Part shown: in pieces, positions 1 to 9,530 of the stretch | How the letters are laid out: each line of letters starts with the position of its first letter | How positions within the stretch are numbered: position 1 is the first letter of the stretch | Source: Nostoc sp. TCL240-02 | GTDB taxonomy: Bacteria; Cyanobacteriota; Cyanobacteriia; Cyanobacteriales; Nostocaceae | Assembly: GCF_013343235.1 (NCBI RefSeq) | Contig: NZ_CP040094.1 | Coordinates: 2,728,501 to 2,792,500 of the forward strand | DNA: 64,000 nt | Direction of reading: 5' to 3' | Notes under the pieces: generated by a model | Seen by the model: only the letters and a program-made list of their open reading frames with translations | What the model was told of the DNA's origin: nothing | The model's database searches: none | Position numbers and translations under genes: made by a program

Positions 1-665
1 CACCAGCCTCCAACACCAAGAAACACTATCCCGCCTAAGGCGCTAGGTTCTGGAACAGGGGTTGAATTGGTATCGATCACAAGTCTAGCAAACCCTTGAT
101 CGCCACTCTCAGAAAAAAGATATTCCTCACTAAGATCCCCTAGAAGCGCACCTCCAATTGAGAAAAAATTTCCGCTTCTGGCGTTAATATCTGCAATGGC
201 GTTGGAGTTAAGAGCAAAACTCAGGATTTCGTTTGGATCGCCAGAAGTAGTGACATTAAAACTTCCATAGTTTTTACCACTACCCAAATCATTATAAATA
301 GTATTGTTGGGGCTATTGTTTTTCTGACTCAACACATCAGCAGGTGTTGAAACATCAAAAAAACCTAGAGTCTCGGTTGGATTTCCTGAACCCTTAAATC
401 GTTGAATTTGCAAGGTTGCTGAAGAGACTCCTACTAGATCGCCAAGATCGAATTTAAAAAAGTTACGTAAATCTGTTCCGCGTATATTTCCAGTTACGTA
501 GTTGGTATTATCGTTAGAATTAGGGCCATTCAATCCATCTTCAGCAGCCCACCAACCTTGATCTGATGCAGTTTGAGTAAAAGTTGCTGCCTCGGCTGTA
601 TTCAGCGTTCCTAATCCGAACCCAAAGATAGCAGACGCAATTGCTAATTTATAAAACTTTTTCAT
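1..665 (-). CDS. PEP-CTERM sorting-domain secreted protein (C-terminus cut by window edge)
   Basis: My translation from the ATG at 665 runs open to the window edge, giving about 221 residues. It begins MKKFYKLAIASAIFGFG, a signal peptide ending near AEAA. The middle (DLRNFFKFDLGDLVGVSSA, then TLQIQRF) resembles the beta-sandwich DNRLRE-type domain of exported proteins. Just before the edge comes VPEPSALGGIVFLGVGGW, the VPEP motif and start of the hydrophobic anchor of PEP-CTERM proteins. In that family the tail is recognised by an exosortase and removed at the membrane, with export to the sheath or exopolysaccharide. A weak Shine-Dalgarno (AAAGGGA) precedes the start. The last residues (arginine cluster, stop) lie outside the window. 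The specific role is unknown. Confidence 0.85.
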   Translation of the reverse strand, partial: MKKFYKLAIASAIFGFGLGTLNTAEAATFTQTASDQGWWAAEDGLNGPNSNDNTNYVTGNIRGTDLRNFFKFDLGDLVGVSSATLQIQRFKGSGNPTETLGFFDVSTPADVLSQKNNSPNNTIYNDLGSGKNYGSFNVTTSGDPNEILSFALNSNAIADINARSGNFFSIGGALLGDLSEEYLFSESGDQGFARLVIDTNSTPVPEPSALGGIVFLGVGGW

Positions 666-788
666 TGGATATCCCTTTAAATCAGAACCTGTTTAGCTGA
701 AACTCACAAAGCTATTCTTTATCCAATCACTGCTTGGAAAAGGACGGCGTTGGTCTAGTACTCTGTCAAGTTTGATTTCATAGGTTGG

Positions 789-820
789 TAGTTGGTGTTT
801 TAGCGCTAAAGCGCCAACTA
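789..820. repeat. Imperfect palindrome in the 554-bp intergenic gap 666-1219
   Basis: TAGTTGG and CCAACTA flank an internal TTTAGCGCTAAA palindrome, so the segment can form a hairpin on either strand. It lacks a T-run and lies between divergent genes, so it is more likely one of the dispersed palindromic repeats of Nostoc genomes than a terminator. The rest of the gap (666-1219) is A+T-rich and presumably holds both promoters. I saw no other gene in it. Confidence 0.5.
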
Positions 821-1219
821 AGAACAACCCATACTCCTCAATTTTTCTTTTACAGACTAGTCATGAAAAATTAAGTACTGGGCTAGCATTGTATTTACAT
901 TGTTAGCTTTGTATTAGATGTAACACTGAGTTACGGCCACATATTAGTTAAAATAGTTGTAATTTAGCAAGGCTAAATACATAAATTTTATACAAAATTC
1001 ACATAATCTTTATAATTTAGTGGCAATTCATAAATTGACACTACATGAAAATAATGGTTTAGGCTATTTTTTGTGTCAGTTCTATTCTTAAAGAAGTTAA
1101 TAATATTGTTGTTCGTTTTTTTAAATGCTTAAGTAAAAGTACTGTAGTAAATCCATTTTGTATTTTGGTAATTAAGGCTCGATATATGTATTTCTAAAGC
1201 ATTCCGGAAATAGGAGGGA

Positions 1220-3031
1220 ATGTCAGAAAAAGTAAATAATAAGGACTTACTGAGTAACCAGGTCATGACCAACCACATAATCGGTAAATTACTACAAGGG
1301 CGTTACCAAATTGTCCAAAGCCTGGGTGCAGGGGTATTTGGACAAACATATATAGCTGTAGACGTAGATTTTCCACAGAATCCTAAATGTGTTATTAAGC
1401 AGATAAAAGTTAGCAGTTCCGAACCTGGCTACTTAGAGATGCTGAGATTAATGTTTCTAACTGAAACTGAAACCCTCAAGCTTCTAGGAAACCATCAACA
1501 AATTCCTGAATTTATCGCCTGCTTTGAAGAAAACAGCCAGTTTTATTTAGTACAAGAGCTAATTGAAGGACATGCGCTGACTGCGGAATTGCCCATTGCT
1601 CAACAGTGGGGGTGTCTGTGGAGTGAAAGGGAAGTTGTAGAATTCCTGATAGATGTCTTAAGTATTCTAGAATTTGTTCACTCTCAAGGCGTGATCCATT
1701 GTGACATCAAACCAGAAAACTTGATTAGACGTAATAGCGATGGCAAGTTAGTTTTGATTGACTTTGGCTCAATCCAGTCTATCGATTTTGGCATAGGTGC
1801 GGAATTGCCGATTTATAGGATTCCCGTCACCTCATTGGGATACATACCACCAGAGCAATTTATTGGACAAACACAGCCCAACAGCGATATTTATGCTTTG
1901 GGTATGATTGCTATCCAGGCTTTAACTGGGTTAGAACCACTACAATTAAAAGTCGATCCTCATACTAATGAAATTTTTTGGCGTTCTCAAAACACGCCAG
2001 TTAACGATTATCTAGCTGCTGTTCTCAGTCAAATGATCCGTTACGATTCTCAAAATCGCTTCCAGTCTGCGACTGAAGTACTGCGGGTACTCAAACAAAT
2101 AACATGGGATCAGCCACCAGAAATATTAGAGGAAGATTCTCAATTTTTCCTAGAAGCTGCGATTGAGGATAATGATTTTCAAAATCCTACATCTGGCAAA
2201 TCATCCCCGTTATTAACAGGAATGAAAGTAGGACTAGCAGCTAATTCTTTATTGATGGGATTTGGTGTATATTCTTTAGTTAATACTGCACCAGCATACT
2301 CAGAAACAGATACTTTATATCAAGCAAGAAAAGAATATCAAGCTGGGGATTTGCAAGAAGCGATCGCACTTGCTAAATCAATTCCCTCCCATAGCAATGT
2401 TTATCCAGAAGCACAAGCCACAATTGAAGAATGGCAAGAGCAATGGCAAGCTGCTGCACAACAATACCAAACAGCTCAAATAGCTTTTCATGAGAGCCGA
2501 TGGTCAGATGTTCTTGATGCTGTTTCTCAAATTCCAAATATTTCATATTGGCAATCTAAAACAGATAAACTAGTTCAGCAAGCATACATTAACATTGAAG
2601 CACAGACACAAGATTTATTAGCAAAAGCTTACGAAAGTGCCGAGATCAGAGATTTTTCTACTGCATTACAATATCTGCGGGAAATTCCTAAAGAAAGTCG
2701 TGCGGGGGCTTTAGTTCAAGAAAAGCTGGCTGAGTATAATCGAAAGCGCCAAATCAGAGCAGCTTATTTTTTACAGAACGCTTACAAAAAAGCATCTGTA
2801 GGTGATTTTGATCGGGCTGTGAAATTTCTCCGAAATATTCCCCAAGATGCTCTAGTTTATGCTCAAGCTCAAGTTAAATTGAATGAGTATACTCAAAAGC
2901 AACGCGTGCAGTCTGGCAATCAAAAGATAGCTTCTGCAAAAAGAACAAATTCATTTGTCTCTAAAAATTCAGACACTAGGATTGAATATCTTCAGCAAGT
3001 AAATTATTTGCAAGAAGTTAATATTCGATAG
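1220..3031 (+). CDS. Membrane-anchored Ser/Thr protein kinase with helical-repeat C-terminus
   Basis: This 603-residue protein has an N-terminal Hanks-type kinase domain (about residues 24-300). The glycine loop reads LGAGVFGQTY, the ATP-binding Lys is in CVIKQIK, the catalytic loop is HCDIKPEN with Asp162, and the Mg-binding loop is DFG. The usual HRD arginine is Cys161, so this is a non-RD kinase. A hydrophobic stretch near residues 333-357 is a likely single membrane span. The remaining ~240 residues are alpha-helical with repeated units (YQAGDLQEAIALAKSIP, RDFSTALQYLREIP and VGDFDRAVKFLRNIP), a degenerate TPR-like scaffold. A strong Shine-Dalgarno (TAGGAGGGA) supports the ATG at 1220. It probably phosphorylates proteins at the inner face of the membrane; substrates are unknown. 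It appears monocistronic. Confidence 0.9.
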   Translation: MSEKVNNKDLLSNQVMTNHIIGKLLQGRYQIVQSLGAGVFGQTYIAVDVDFPQNPKCVIKQIKVSSSEPGYLEMLRLMFLTETETLKLLGNHQQIPEFIACFEENSQFYLVQELIEGHALTAELPIAQQWGCLWSEREVVEFLIDVLSILEFVHSQGVIHCDIKPENLIRRNSDGKLVLIDFGSIQSIDFGIGAELPIYRIPVTSLGYIPPEQFIGQTQPNSDIYALGMIAIQALTGLEPLQLKVDPHTNEIFWRSQNTPVNDYLAAVLSQMIRYDSQNRFQSATEVLRVLKQITWDQPPEILEEDSQFFLEAAIEDNDFQNPTSGKSSPLLTGMKVGLAANSLLMGFGVYSLVNTAPAYSETDTLYQARKEYQAGDLQEAIALAKSIPSHSNVYPEAQATIEEWQEQWQAAAQQYQTAQIAFHESRWSDVLDAVSQIPNISYWQSKTDKLVQQAYINIEAQTQDLLAKAYESAEIRDFSTALQYLREIPKESRAGALVQEKLAEYNRKRQIRAAYFLQNAYKKASVGDFDRAVKFLRNIPQDALVYAQAQVKLNEYTQKQRVQSGNQKIASAKRTNSFVSKNSDTRIEYLQQVNYLQEVNIR

Positions 3032-3079
3032 TTACAGCAATTTTTAGATAAATGTACTTGTTACATAGAGCAATTTTAA

Positions 3080-3141
3080 GTAGAGATGCGAAATTGTACT
3101 GGGCTGGCTTCGAACGTCCTGCCACGCTAACGCGTCTCTAC
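3080..3141. repeat. 62-bp inverted-repeat element, copy 1
   Basis: Terminal arms GTAGAGATGCG and CGCGTCTCTAC are inverted repeats with one mismatch. A related copy lies at 51602-51648 in the opposite orientation, sharing the arms and the GTTAGCGT..GGACG interior. It lies downstream of the kinase gene and upstream of the 3' end of the convergent histidine kinase gene. It looks like a dispersed non-coding repeat or small MITE. Confidence 0.6.
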
Positions 3142-3231
3142 AGGTCTAAAATCATTAACAAAAATCTTTAACTGAACCGTATTGCTAAACAAAGAAGTGA
3201 TGGTTGCTTTTATTTAGTTTAGGATTTTTAT

Positions 3232-4527
3232 TTATCGAATGGGTAGTTCAATAATAAACTCTATACCCTCACCTAGCTTGGAATCGTATGTGAGCTTGCC
3301 ATGATGGTTATTAACCACAATTTGGTAAGCAATAGATAGACCAAGCCCTGTTCCTTTACCGACAGGTTTTGTTGTGTAAAAAGCATCGAATACTTTTGTT
3401 TTATCTGCGTTTTTTATACCTAAACCATTGTCAGCAACTCTTAAAATAACTTGCTCTCCAATTACCTCAGTTTTAATTTTAATCACCCCAGAATTCCTAG
3501 AAATTGTATCAATATCTTTATTTTTATTAGCTTCCTCAATTGCATCGATTGCATTACAAATTAAATTCATAAAAACCTGATTAATTTCGCCTGGAAAACA
3601 CTCAACAAGTGGCAAACTTCCATATTCTTTAACTAATTCGATAGCTGGTTGATGAGCATTTCGCTTAAACCGATGTCCAAGAATGAGTAATGTACTTTCT
3701 AACCCTTCATGCAAGTTAACTAGTTTTTTCCCAGCTTCTCTGTGACGCGAGAAGTTGTTCAAATATGACACAATTTCTGTAACGCGATCTGTACCAACTT
3801 GCATGGATTTAATAATTTTAGATAAATCATTTAACAAAAATTCAAGATCGCTTTTTTCAATTGCGGTTTGAAGTTCATCTGGTGGATCGGGCAGATATTT
3901 TTGATAGAGGTTTAGTAAACCAACTACTTCTTGTACATACTTTTCAACAAAATTTAAGTTGCCAGCTATAAAATTGATGGGATTATTAACTTCATGAGCA
4001 ATTCCTGCTGTTAGTTGACCTAAAGCTGCTACCTTTTCTGCTTGAATCAGTTGAGTTTGAGTCTGTTGTAATTCGGCATTTTTAGCAATTAAGGTTTTTG
4101 TCAAATTTCTCAGATTGAGGTGATTTTCAATCCTCACTAATACTTCTTCATACTGAAAAGGTTTTGTAATATAGTCTACGGCTCCTAATTGCAAACCTTT
4201 AACTTTATCAGCCGTTTCTGAAAGGGCTGTCATGAAAATGACAGGAATATCTTGGACACGAGGATTGCTTTTTAGCTGTATACACGTTTCAAAACCATCT
4301 ATACCCGGCATCATTATATCCAGCAAGATTAAATCAGGTAAATCATCATTTTCTAATCGCTGAAGGGCTTTCTCTCCACTACGGGCTGCCCAGACTTCAA
4401 AGCTAGACTGATCTAGAAAGCTGGATAAAACTTGTAAATTGGCAGGGTTATCGTCAACGACTAAAATAATTCCCCTAGAATGAGCATAATTGATAGATTT
4501 GTTTTGGTTTTCAATAATTGTATTCAT
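3232..4527 (-). CDS. Receiver-histidine kinase hybrid (REC-HisKA-HATPase)
   Basis: This 431-residue protein is cytoplasmic. An N-terminal receiver domain (about residues 18-135) has the VVDDN acidic pair, the phospho-acceptor in LILLDIMMPG and Lys in TKPF. A short coiled coil leads to HisKA with GIAHEVNNP (His178). The C-terminal ATPase ends with GKGTGLGLSIAYQIV. A REC-HK order without a sensor domain fits a relay protein fed by another kinase. Its ATG overlaps the stop of the upstream 812-residue sensor kinase by 4 bp (ATGA), so the two are translationally coupled. The likely path is the Cache sensor kinase, then this protein, then an unknown output. No DNA-binding regulator lies beside them. 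Confidence 0.93.
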   Translation of the reverse strand: MNTIIENQNKSINYAHSRGIILVVDDNPANLQVLSSFLDQSSFEVWAARSGEKALQRLENDDLPDLILLDIMMPGIDGFETCIQLKSNPRVQDIPVIFMTALSETADKVKGLQLGAVDYITKPFQYEEVLVRIENHLNLRNLTKTLIAKNAELQQTQTQLIQAEKVAALGQLTAGIAHEVNNPINFIAGNLNFVEKYVQEVVGLLNLYQKYLPDPPDELQTAIEKSDLEFLLNDLSKIIKSMQVGTDRVTEIVSYLNNFSRHREAGKKLVNLHEGLESTLLILGHRFKRNAHQPAIELVKEYGSLPLVECFPGEINQVFMNLICNAIDAIEEANKNKDIDTISRNSGVIKIKTEVIGEQVILRVADNGLGIKNADKTKVFDAFYTTKPVGKGTGLGLSIAYQIVVNNHHGKLTYDSKLGEGIEFIIELPIR

Positions 4528-6962
4528 ACTCTTCCCACCGCATATTTAGTCAAGAAATTTAGAATTAAATCTTCATCAAATTGCCTTGCTAGTTGACGTA
4601 GTTCGTTAGCAAATGGGGCAAAAATTGTGTCTGTTTCCTCTAGTTTATCGGCCCACTTGAGAATGGCATTGAAGTTACCTTTAGTGGCTAAGGTGACTAG
4701 TTCTTGCAATACTTGTGGAGAAGGAGGGGTTAATTGATCGGTTAATTGATCGGTTACTATCGTTGCTTCTTGGGCTTTTTCTCCATCAGGCTGAGATTGC
4801 TTGTAAATCCATACCAAATTTAAGTATTTTTCTAGTTGATGCAATAATTCATCTACTTGTATGGGTTTGCTCAAGAAAGCATTACCTCCAGCTTGCAGAC
4901 TGCGATTTTGATCGGCTTCAAAGACACTAGCGGAAGAAACGATGATCAATACATCCTTAATTTCTGGAGTGTGACGCAGGTGTTTGATTAATTCAAACCC
5001 ATCCATTTCTGGCATCAGCAAATCTGTGATAATTAAGTCTGGCTTGAGGGCGATCGCTTTTTCTAAACCTTCTTTACCGTTGCTGGCTTCAACTACATTA
5101 AAATCCAGTGGTTGCAGTAAGTTTGTAATCACTGTGCGATTTTCCCAGCGATCGTCAACCATCAGGATGGTGTAGGGGCCACCCTCAAAACCAATGATTT
5201 GTTTCTCTGAGGCAGTCATGGCAGATTGTACCCAGTCAGTCGCTTCGGGTATCTCTAACTCAAACGAAAAGCTACTTCCCTTACTGATCTGACTCTGAAC
5301 ATGGATATCGCTACCCATCATCTGTACTAACTGCCGAGTAATAGCTAAACCTAGACCAGTACCTTCAGCTTGGCGCTTTTTATCACCTACTTGTTCAAAT
5401 GGTAAGAAAATTTGGCCCAATTCTGCGGGAGTTATACCAATCCCCGTATCTTCTACGGTAAAGCGAAGGCGATGTTTCATTATCTGCCCATCATTGGGAG
5501 GTTGATCGATTACTTCAATATTGAAAGTAACCTGACCTTCATCTGTAAATTTGATGGCATTTCCCAGCAGATTCAATAGTACCTGACGTAATCTTTTGAC
5601 ATCGACATAAATCCCTGTAGGCAAGTTAATCGGGGGTTTATAGATAAACGAAATGCCCTTTTGTTTTGCCCGAATGTGGCATATTTCGACAAGTCCTTGA
5701 AGAAAGGAAGGGAAATGCACATCATAAGGATGCAATTCTAGCTTTTTCGCTTCAATTTTGGAGAGATCCAAAATGTCATTAATTAAAGTCAGCAGATGAG
5801 AGCCACATTGTTCAATAATATTGACGTGATATAGCTCTTGCTTAGGTAAAGCTGGGGAACGCAGCAAAATTTGGGCACAACCGAGAATGCCATTTAAAGG
5901 TGTTCGCAGTTCATGACTCATATTAGCTAAAAATTCGCTTTTAGCATGGTTGGCTGTATCAGCCGCAGCTTTAGATTTTTTCAGTTCGCGTTGTTCAAAT
6001 GCTTGCACTTGCCACAAGACAGTAATCATGGTGACAGTTAATCCACCGACAATTAAGGCGATTAAATCGAGGAATTGCAATCGAGATTCGATATTTTGGC
6101 GGGGAATCACCAAAGCTACAGACCAGTTAGCAGCTTTCAACGGCAGATAAGCTACATACTTTTTAGTGCCGTCAATTTCCATTAACTCAATTCCCTGTTG
6201 TTTGTTTACCATCCTCTGAGCGATCGCATTTAAATTGCGATCGCTCATTTTCAGCAGGCTGAGTGCAGGTTTTTCTACGGTTGACATTAACGCCGAGTTA
6301 GGGTGGACGATCGCTTGTCCTTGGGAATTGAGAGCAAAAGCATAGCTGTTCGTACCGTATTGCAAGGAGTTGACAACCTCTGCAATGTGATCGACTCTCA
6401 CATTGCCTTGGAAGACTCCAATCGGTGAACTACTGCTAGCAGAACTTGACGAGATTGGAGTGGCGATCGCTATTAAAGGAATTCCTGTAGAACGGCTGAT
6501 GAAAGGGTCAGAAATGTTGCTCTTTCCTGCAATTGCTTTTTGAAAGTAGTCTCGATCCTGAATATTTTTATTGGATCGACCAACTTTTGTATTGGAAAAT
6601 GAACCATCTGGGTTGACTATTTGGAAAAAGAAAAATTCATTGATCCGCTTGACTTCTGACTTTAAATAGGGTTCTGCTACAGACCAGTTTAAGGAACGGA
6701 CAGTTAAAGTATTCGCCAGGGTTTGTACCTCCGCTTGGCGAAGATGTAACCATTCTTCAATTTCACCACTTCCTCTCTGTACCTCTAAAAAAGCACTATG
6801 TCTCAAATCTTTGAGCATCAGATTTCTAGTGGCTTGATAGCTGAAATAGGCAGAAATACTGACTATAAGGGTAGTGCTGCCAAGAAGAAATCGAATTAGT
6901 AAATTTCGTAAAGGATGATTTTCTCTGTCAGATGCCGATAGGCTGGAGTTTTTTTGTATCAA
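4524..6962 (-). CDS. Cache-domain hybrid sensor histidine kinase
   Basis: This 812-residue membrane sensor has one span at about residues 21-42 and a second at about 297-318. They enclose a ~250-residue extracytoplasmic double-Cache-like domain (RDYFQKAIAGKSNISDPF is typical). HisKA follows with SHELRTPLNGILG (His350), then HATPase_c (GTGLGLAITRQLV) and a receiver (about 597-715; DLIITDLLMPEMDG). The final ~95 residues are helical and may be a degenerate HPt-like module, but I see no clear HPt histidine motif. The ligand is unknown; Cache domains usually bind small organic molecules in the periplasm. It is first in a two-gene unit with the REC-HK gene downstream (4-bp overlap). Confidence 0.93.
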   Translation of the reverse strand: MIQKNSSLSASDRENHPLRNLLIRFLLGSTTLIVSISAYFSYQATRNLMLKDLRHSAFLEVQRGSGEIEEWLHLRQAEVQTLANTLTVRSLNWSVAEPYLKSEVKRINEFFFFQIVNPDGSFSNTKVGRSNKNIQDRDYFQKAIAGKSNISDPFISRSTGIPLIAIATPISSSSASSSSPIGVFQGNVRVDHIAEVVNSLQYGTNSYAFALNSQGQAIVHPNSALMSTVEKPALSLLKMSDRNLNAIAQRMVNKQQGIELMEIDGTKKYVAYLPLKAANWSVALVIPRQNIESRLQFLDLIALIVGGLTVTMITVLWQVQAFEQRELKKSKAAADTANHAKSEFLANMSHELRTPLNGILGCAQILLRSPALPKQELYHVNIIEQCGSHLLTLINDILDLSKIEAKKLELHPYDVHFPSFLQGLVEICHIRAKQKGISFIYKPPINLPTGIYVDVKRLRQVLLNLLGNAIKFTDEGQVTFNIEVIDQPPNDGQIMKHRLRFTVEDTGIGITPAELGQIFLPFEQVGDKKRQAEGTGLGLAITRQLVQMMGSDIHVQSQISKGSSFSFELEIPEATDWVQSAMTASEKQIIGFEGGPYTILMVDDRWENRTVITNLLQPLDFNVVEASNGKEGLEKAIALKPDLIITDLLMPEMDGFELIKHLRHTPEIKDVLIIVSSASVFEADQNRSLQAGGNAFLSKPIQVDELLHQLEKYLNLVWIYKQSQPDGEKAQEATIVTDQLTDQLTPPSPQVLQELVTLATKGNFNAILKWADKLEETDTIFAPFANELRQLARQFDEDLILNFLTKYAVGRV

Positions 6963-7162
6963 GGGTTAGCTCCTTAATTACACAGTTCGGTAAAAAATTA
7001 TCGATTATGTTTAGATTTCCCCAGAAATTACCGATGCTCACAGCTTTTGGTAAAATAAACCAGAAATTTATAGGAGTGTCATGAATTGTAAGTTTTTATC
7101 TCAAAATATTCTTTAAAATCAACTAAAATTCCAATTATTGCTCCTAATTAAGTGTTGTTAAC

Positions 7163-7187
7163 AATTCGTAATTATTAATTACGAATT
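7163..7187. repeat. A+T-rich perfect hairpin between two convergent/codirectional transcription units
   Basis: AATTCGTAATTA is followed by TTA-centred symmetry and TAATTACGAATT, then TTTTT on the + strand. It sits just past the stop of the minus-strand TPR kinase gene. Read on the minus strand the T-run is missing, so termination is only possible. The ATTCGTA heptamer also occurs near 20670, so it may be a repeat. Confidence 0.4.
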
Positions 7188-7197
7188 TTTTAGTGTA

Positions 7198-9327
7198 TTA
7201 AGGCGTTGTCTGCGGTGGATTAATAGGATTAGGAACTGGGATAACTGGCACAATTATAGGCTTTGGTTTCTCGCCTTGCAGTTGAATCTGGGCTTGATTG
7301 CGGCCATCTATAGCTTGTTGGTAATTAGGCTTGTATTTTATTGCTTGATCGTAAGACGCGATCGCATCTTGAAACCGTTTTAAATTTAAGAGAGCATTAC
7401 CTCTGCTATACCAGCTTTCAGAATGGTCTGGTTTATAACGAACTGCCTTATTATAAGACGCGAGTGCATCTTCGTATTTTTGTAAAATATATTGTGAATT
7501 ACCCAAATTGTACCAGAGTTGATAGTCTCTTGATTTAAGCGTTGCGGCTTTATTATAAGCTTTTATCGCTTCTTCATAGCGTTGATTTTGATGTAGCGAC
7601 CAGCCCAAATTATACCATGCTTGATAGCTACTAGGATTGTATTTTATTACTTGATTAAAAGATTCAATTGCTTCTGGGTAACGTCGTAAGTTGAGTAGGG
7701 TATTACCTCTTGAAAACCAGGCTTGATAATAATTTGACTTGTATTGTACAGCTTTATCATAAGCGCTGAATGCATCTTGGTAGCGTTGCAAATTAACTAG
7801 TACATTTCCCAAGTTATACCAAGCTTGCTCATAGTCTGGTTTTAAATCAACGACTTTTTGGTATGCTGCGATCGCTTCTTCATATCGGTTAGAATTTTGT
7901 AAAGCTAATCCTTTTTTATACCAAGCTTCATAATTATCTGGTTTGAATTCAATCGCTTTTTCATAAGCTTTAATTGCTTGGTCATATTGGTTTAAGTTAC
8001 TAAAAGCTTCACCCTTAGCATTCCAGACTTCTGAGCTTTCATTATTTAATTGTAGGGCTTTGTCAAAAGATGCGATCGCTTCTTGATATCGCTGTAGACT
8101 TGCCAAGACAAAGCCGCGTCCACTCCAAGCTTCAAAATAATCTGGCTTAATTTGGATTGCTCTATCATACGCAGCTAATGCTTCTTTAGATTTTTTTAAT
8201 TTATAGAGAGTTTTACCTTGACCATTCCATCCTTGAGCATAATCTGGTCTAATATTAACGGCTTTTTCATATACTTCTAATGCGTCTTGATAGCGTTGTA
8301 AATCAAAAAGTGTATTTCCTTGCTTGGATAATTCTATAGCGTTATTTGAATTAATGTGATTAAAAATAAATATTGATGCTATTCCACTTATCCCTGCTAA
8401 AAATATTGTTAGTAAAACTTTACCTAAAATCCCTTTTCTCGGTTGTGGTTTGGTTAGATTTTTGGGAAGAGAAATAGGAGTTAACGCTATTGTTTCAGCA
8501 GGTGGTAGTGTTAACTCTTTCAGTGCTTGTAATGCTACTGTAGCTGAAGGATAGCGCTGTCGAAAGTCGTAGCACACCATTTTATCTAAAAATTGAGCAA
8601 ATTCTGGCGTTACTGTAGCTTTATCGTGCCAGATAATTTCATTAGTCTCAGCATCTTTGACTATTTCCTCTGGTAATAATCCAGTGAGGGCTTGAATAGC
8701 AATGATGCCTGTAGCATAGATATCACTGCTTAATTTTGGCGTACCATGAGCTTGTTCTCCAGGAATATATCCAGGCGTACCTATGGCAACGGTACCTTTA
8801 GTTGAACCTTCGGGAGTAATTACTTGGGTCGTAATTTGTTTAACCGCACCAAAATCAATTAAAATTAATTTGCCATCCGGGTGTCGTCTGAGGATATTTC
8901 GGGGATTGACATCACGGTGAATTACATTCTGTTGATGGACAAATTCTAGAATTGTCAAAAGTTCTTGTAAAAGTGAAATTACTTGCTCTTGACTAAGGGT
9001 TTTACCTGGTATTAATTCTTGACTCAGGTCATGACCTTCAATCAATTCCTGTACGAGATAAAATTCGGCATTTTCCTCAAAATAAGCTAAAAGTTGAGGA
9101 ATGCGATCGTGAGTTCCTAATTTATACAGAACTTGTGCTTCTGTATCAAATAAACGCCTAGCCGTCTCTAAAGATACCGGATCGTTTGCTTGGGGTTTGA
9201 GTTTCTTGACCACACATTGAGGTGAACCGGGTAATTGAGTATCATAAGCAACAAAGGTTTCACCAAAACCCCCTCCTCCCAAGTTACTAATAATTTGGTA
9301 TCTTCCAACAAGCGTGTTTCCTAACAT
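7198..9327 (-). CDS. Ser/Thr protein kinase with ten TPR repeats
   Basis: This 709-residue protein has a kinase domain (about residues 8-270) with glycine loop LGGGGFGETF, ATP-site Lys in CVVKKLK, DFG present, and a transmembrane segment near 301-324. Ten consecutive 34-residue TPRs follow (WYNLGNVLVNLQRYQDAFSA is typical), then a Pro-rich tail. The catalytic loop reads HRDVNPRN: Asp139 is present, but the normally conserved Lys two positions later is Asn141. Activity may therefore be lowered or altered, or another Lys may compensate. The TPRs should bind partner proteins. The ATG at 9327 is followed directly by the family-typical LVGRYQI start. The gene stands alone, with heptamer arrays in its upstream region. 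Confidence 0.92.
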   Translation of the reverse strand: MLGNTLVGRYQIISNLGGGGFGETFVAYDTQLPGSPQCVVKKLKPQANDPVSLETARRLFDTEAQVLYKLGTHDRIPQLLAYFEENAEFYLVQELIEGHDLSQELIPGKTLSQEQVISLLQELLTILEFVHQQNVIHRDVNPRNILRRHPDGKLILIDFGAVKQITTQVITPEGSTKGTVAIGTPGYIPGEQAHGTPKLSSDIYATGIIAIQALTGLLPEEIVKDAETNEIIWHDKATVTPEFAQFLDKMVCYDFRQRYPSATVALQALKELTLPPAETIALTPISLPKNLTKPQPRKGILGKVLLTIFLAGISGIASIFIFNHINSNNAIELSKQGNTLFDLQRYQDALEVYEKAVNIRPDYAQGWNGQGKTLYKLKKSKEALAAYDRAIQIKPDYFEAWSGRGFVLASLQRYQEAIASFDKALQLNNESSEVWNAKGEAFSNLNQYDQAIKAYEKAIEFKPDNYEAWYKKGLALQNSNRYEEAIAAYQKVVDLKPDYEQAWYNLGNVLVNLQRYQDAFSAYDKAVQYKSNYYQAWFSRGNTLLNLRRYPEAIESFNQVIKYNPSSYQAWYNLGWSLHQNQRYEEAIKAYNKAATLKSRDYQLWYNLGNSQYILQKYEDALASYNKAVRYKPDHSESWYSRGNALLNLKRFQDAIASYDQAIKYKPNYQQAIDGRNQAQIQLQGEKPKPIIVPVIPVPNPINPPQTTP

Positions 9328-9387
9328 CTCGTTTGCCTACTTAAGTGCGATGCGATCTGATTTCAATCTTGCCACATGTTAAGAAGT

Positions 9388-9440
9388 GGGGAGCAGGGAG
9401 CAGGGAGCAGGGGAGCAGGGGAGCAGGGAGCAGGGAGTAG
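9388..9440. repeat. Short tandem heptamer array (GGGAGCA type)
   Basis: About seven copies of GGGAGCA, some with one extra G, are seen. This is the short tandemly repeated repetitive (STRR) class known from heterocystous cyanobacteria. Related stretches occur at 45190-45240 and, in inverted orientation, inside the coding region at 40318-40372. Confidence 0.9.
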
Positions 9441-9466
9441 AGGGAAAGAGGTAATTTTAATTCCCG

Positions 9467-9520
9467 CAATGCCCAATGCCCAATTACCAATGCCCAATGC
9501 CCAATGCCCAATTACCAATG
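9467..9520. repeat. Short tandem heptamer array (CCCAATG type)
   Basis: Repeats of CCCAATG alternate with the variant CAATTAC up to 11 bp before the next start codon at 9531. The same motif recurs at 30561-30590, 45262-45300 and (inverted) 60534-60607. It leaves almost no room for a promoter or leader for the rhomboid-like gene. Confidence 0.9.
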
Positions 9521-9530
9521 ACAAATTTAT

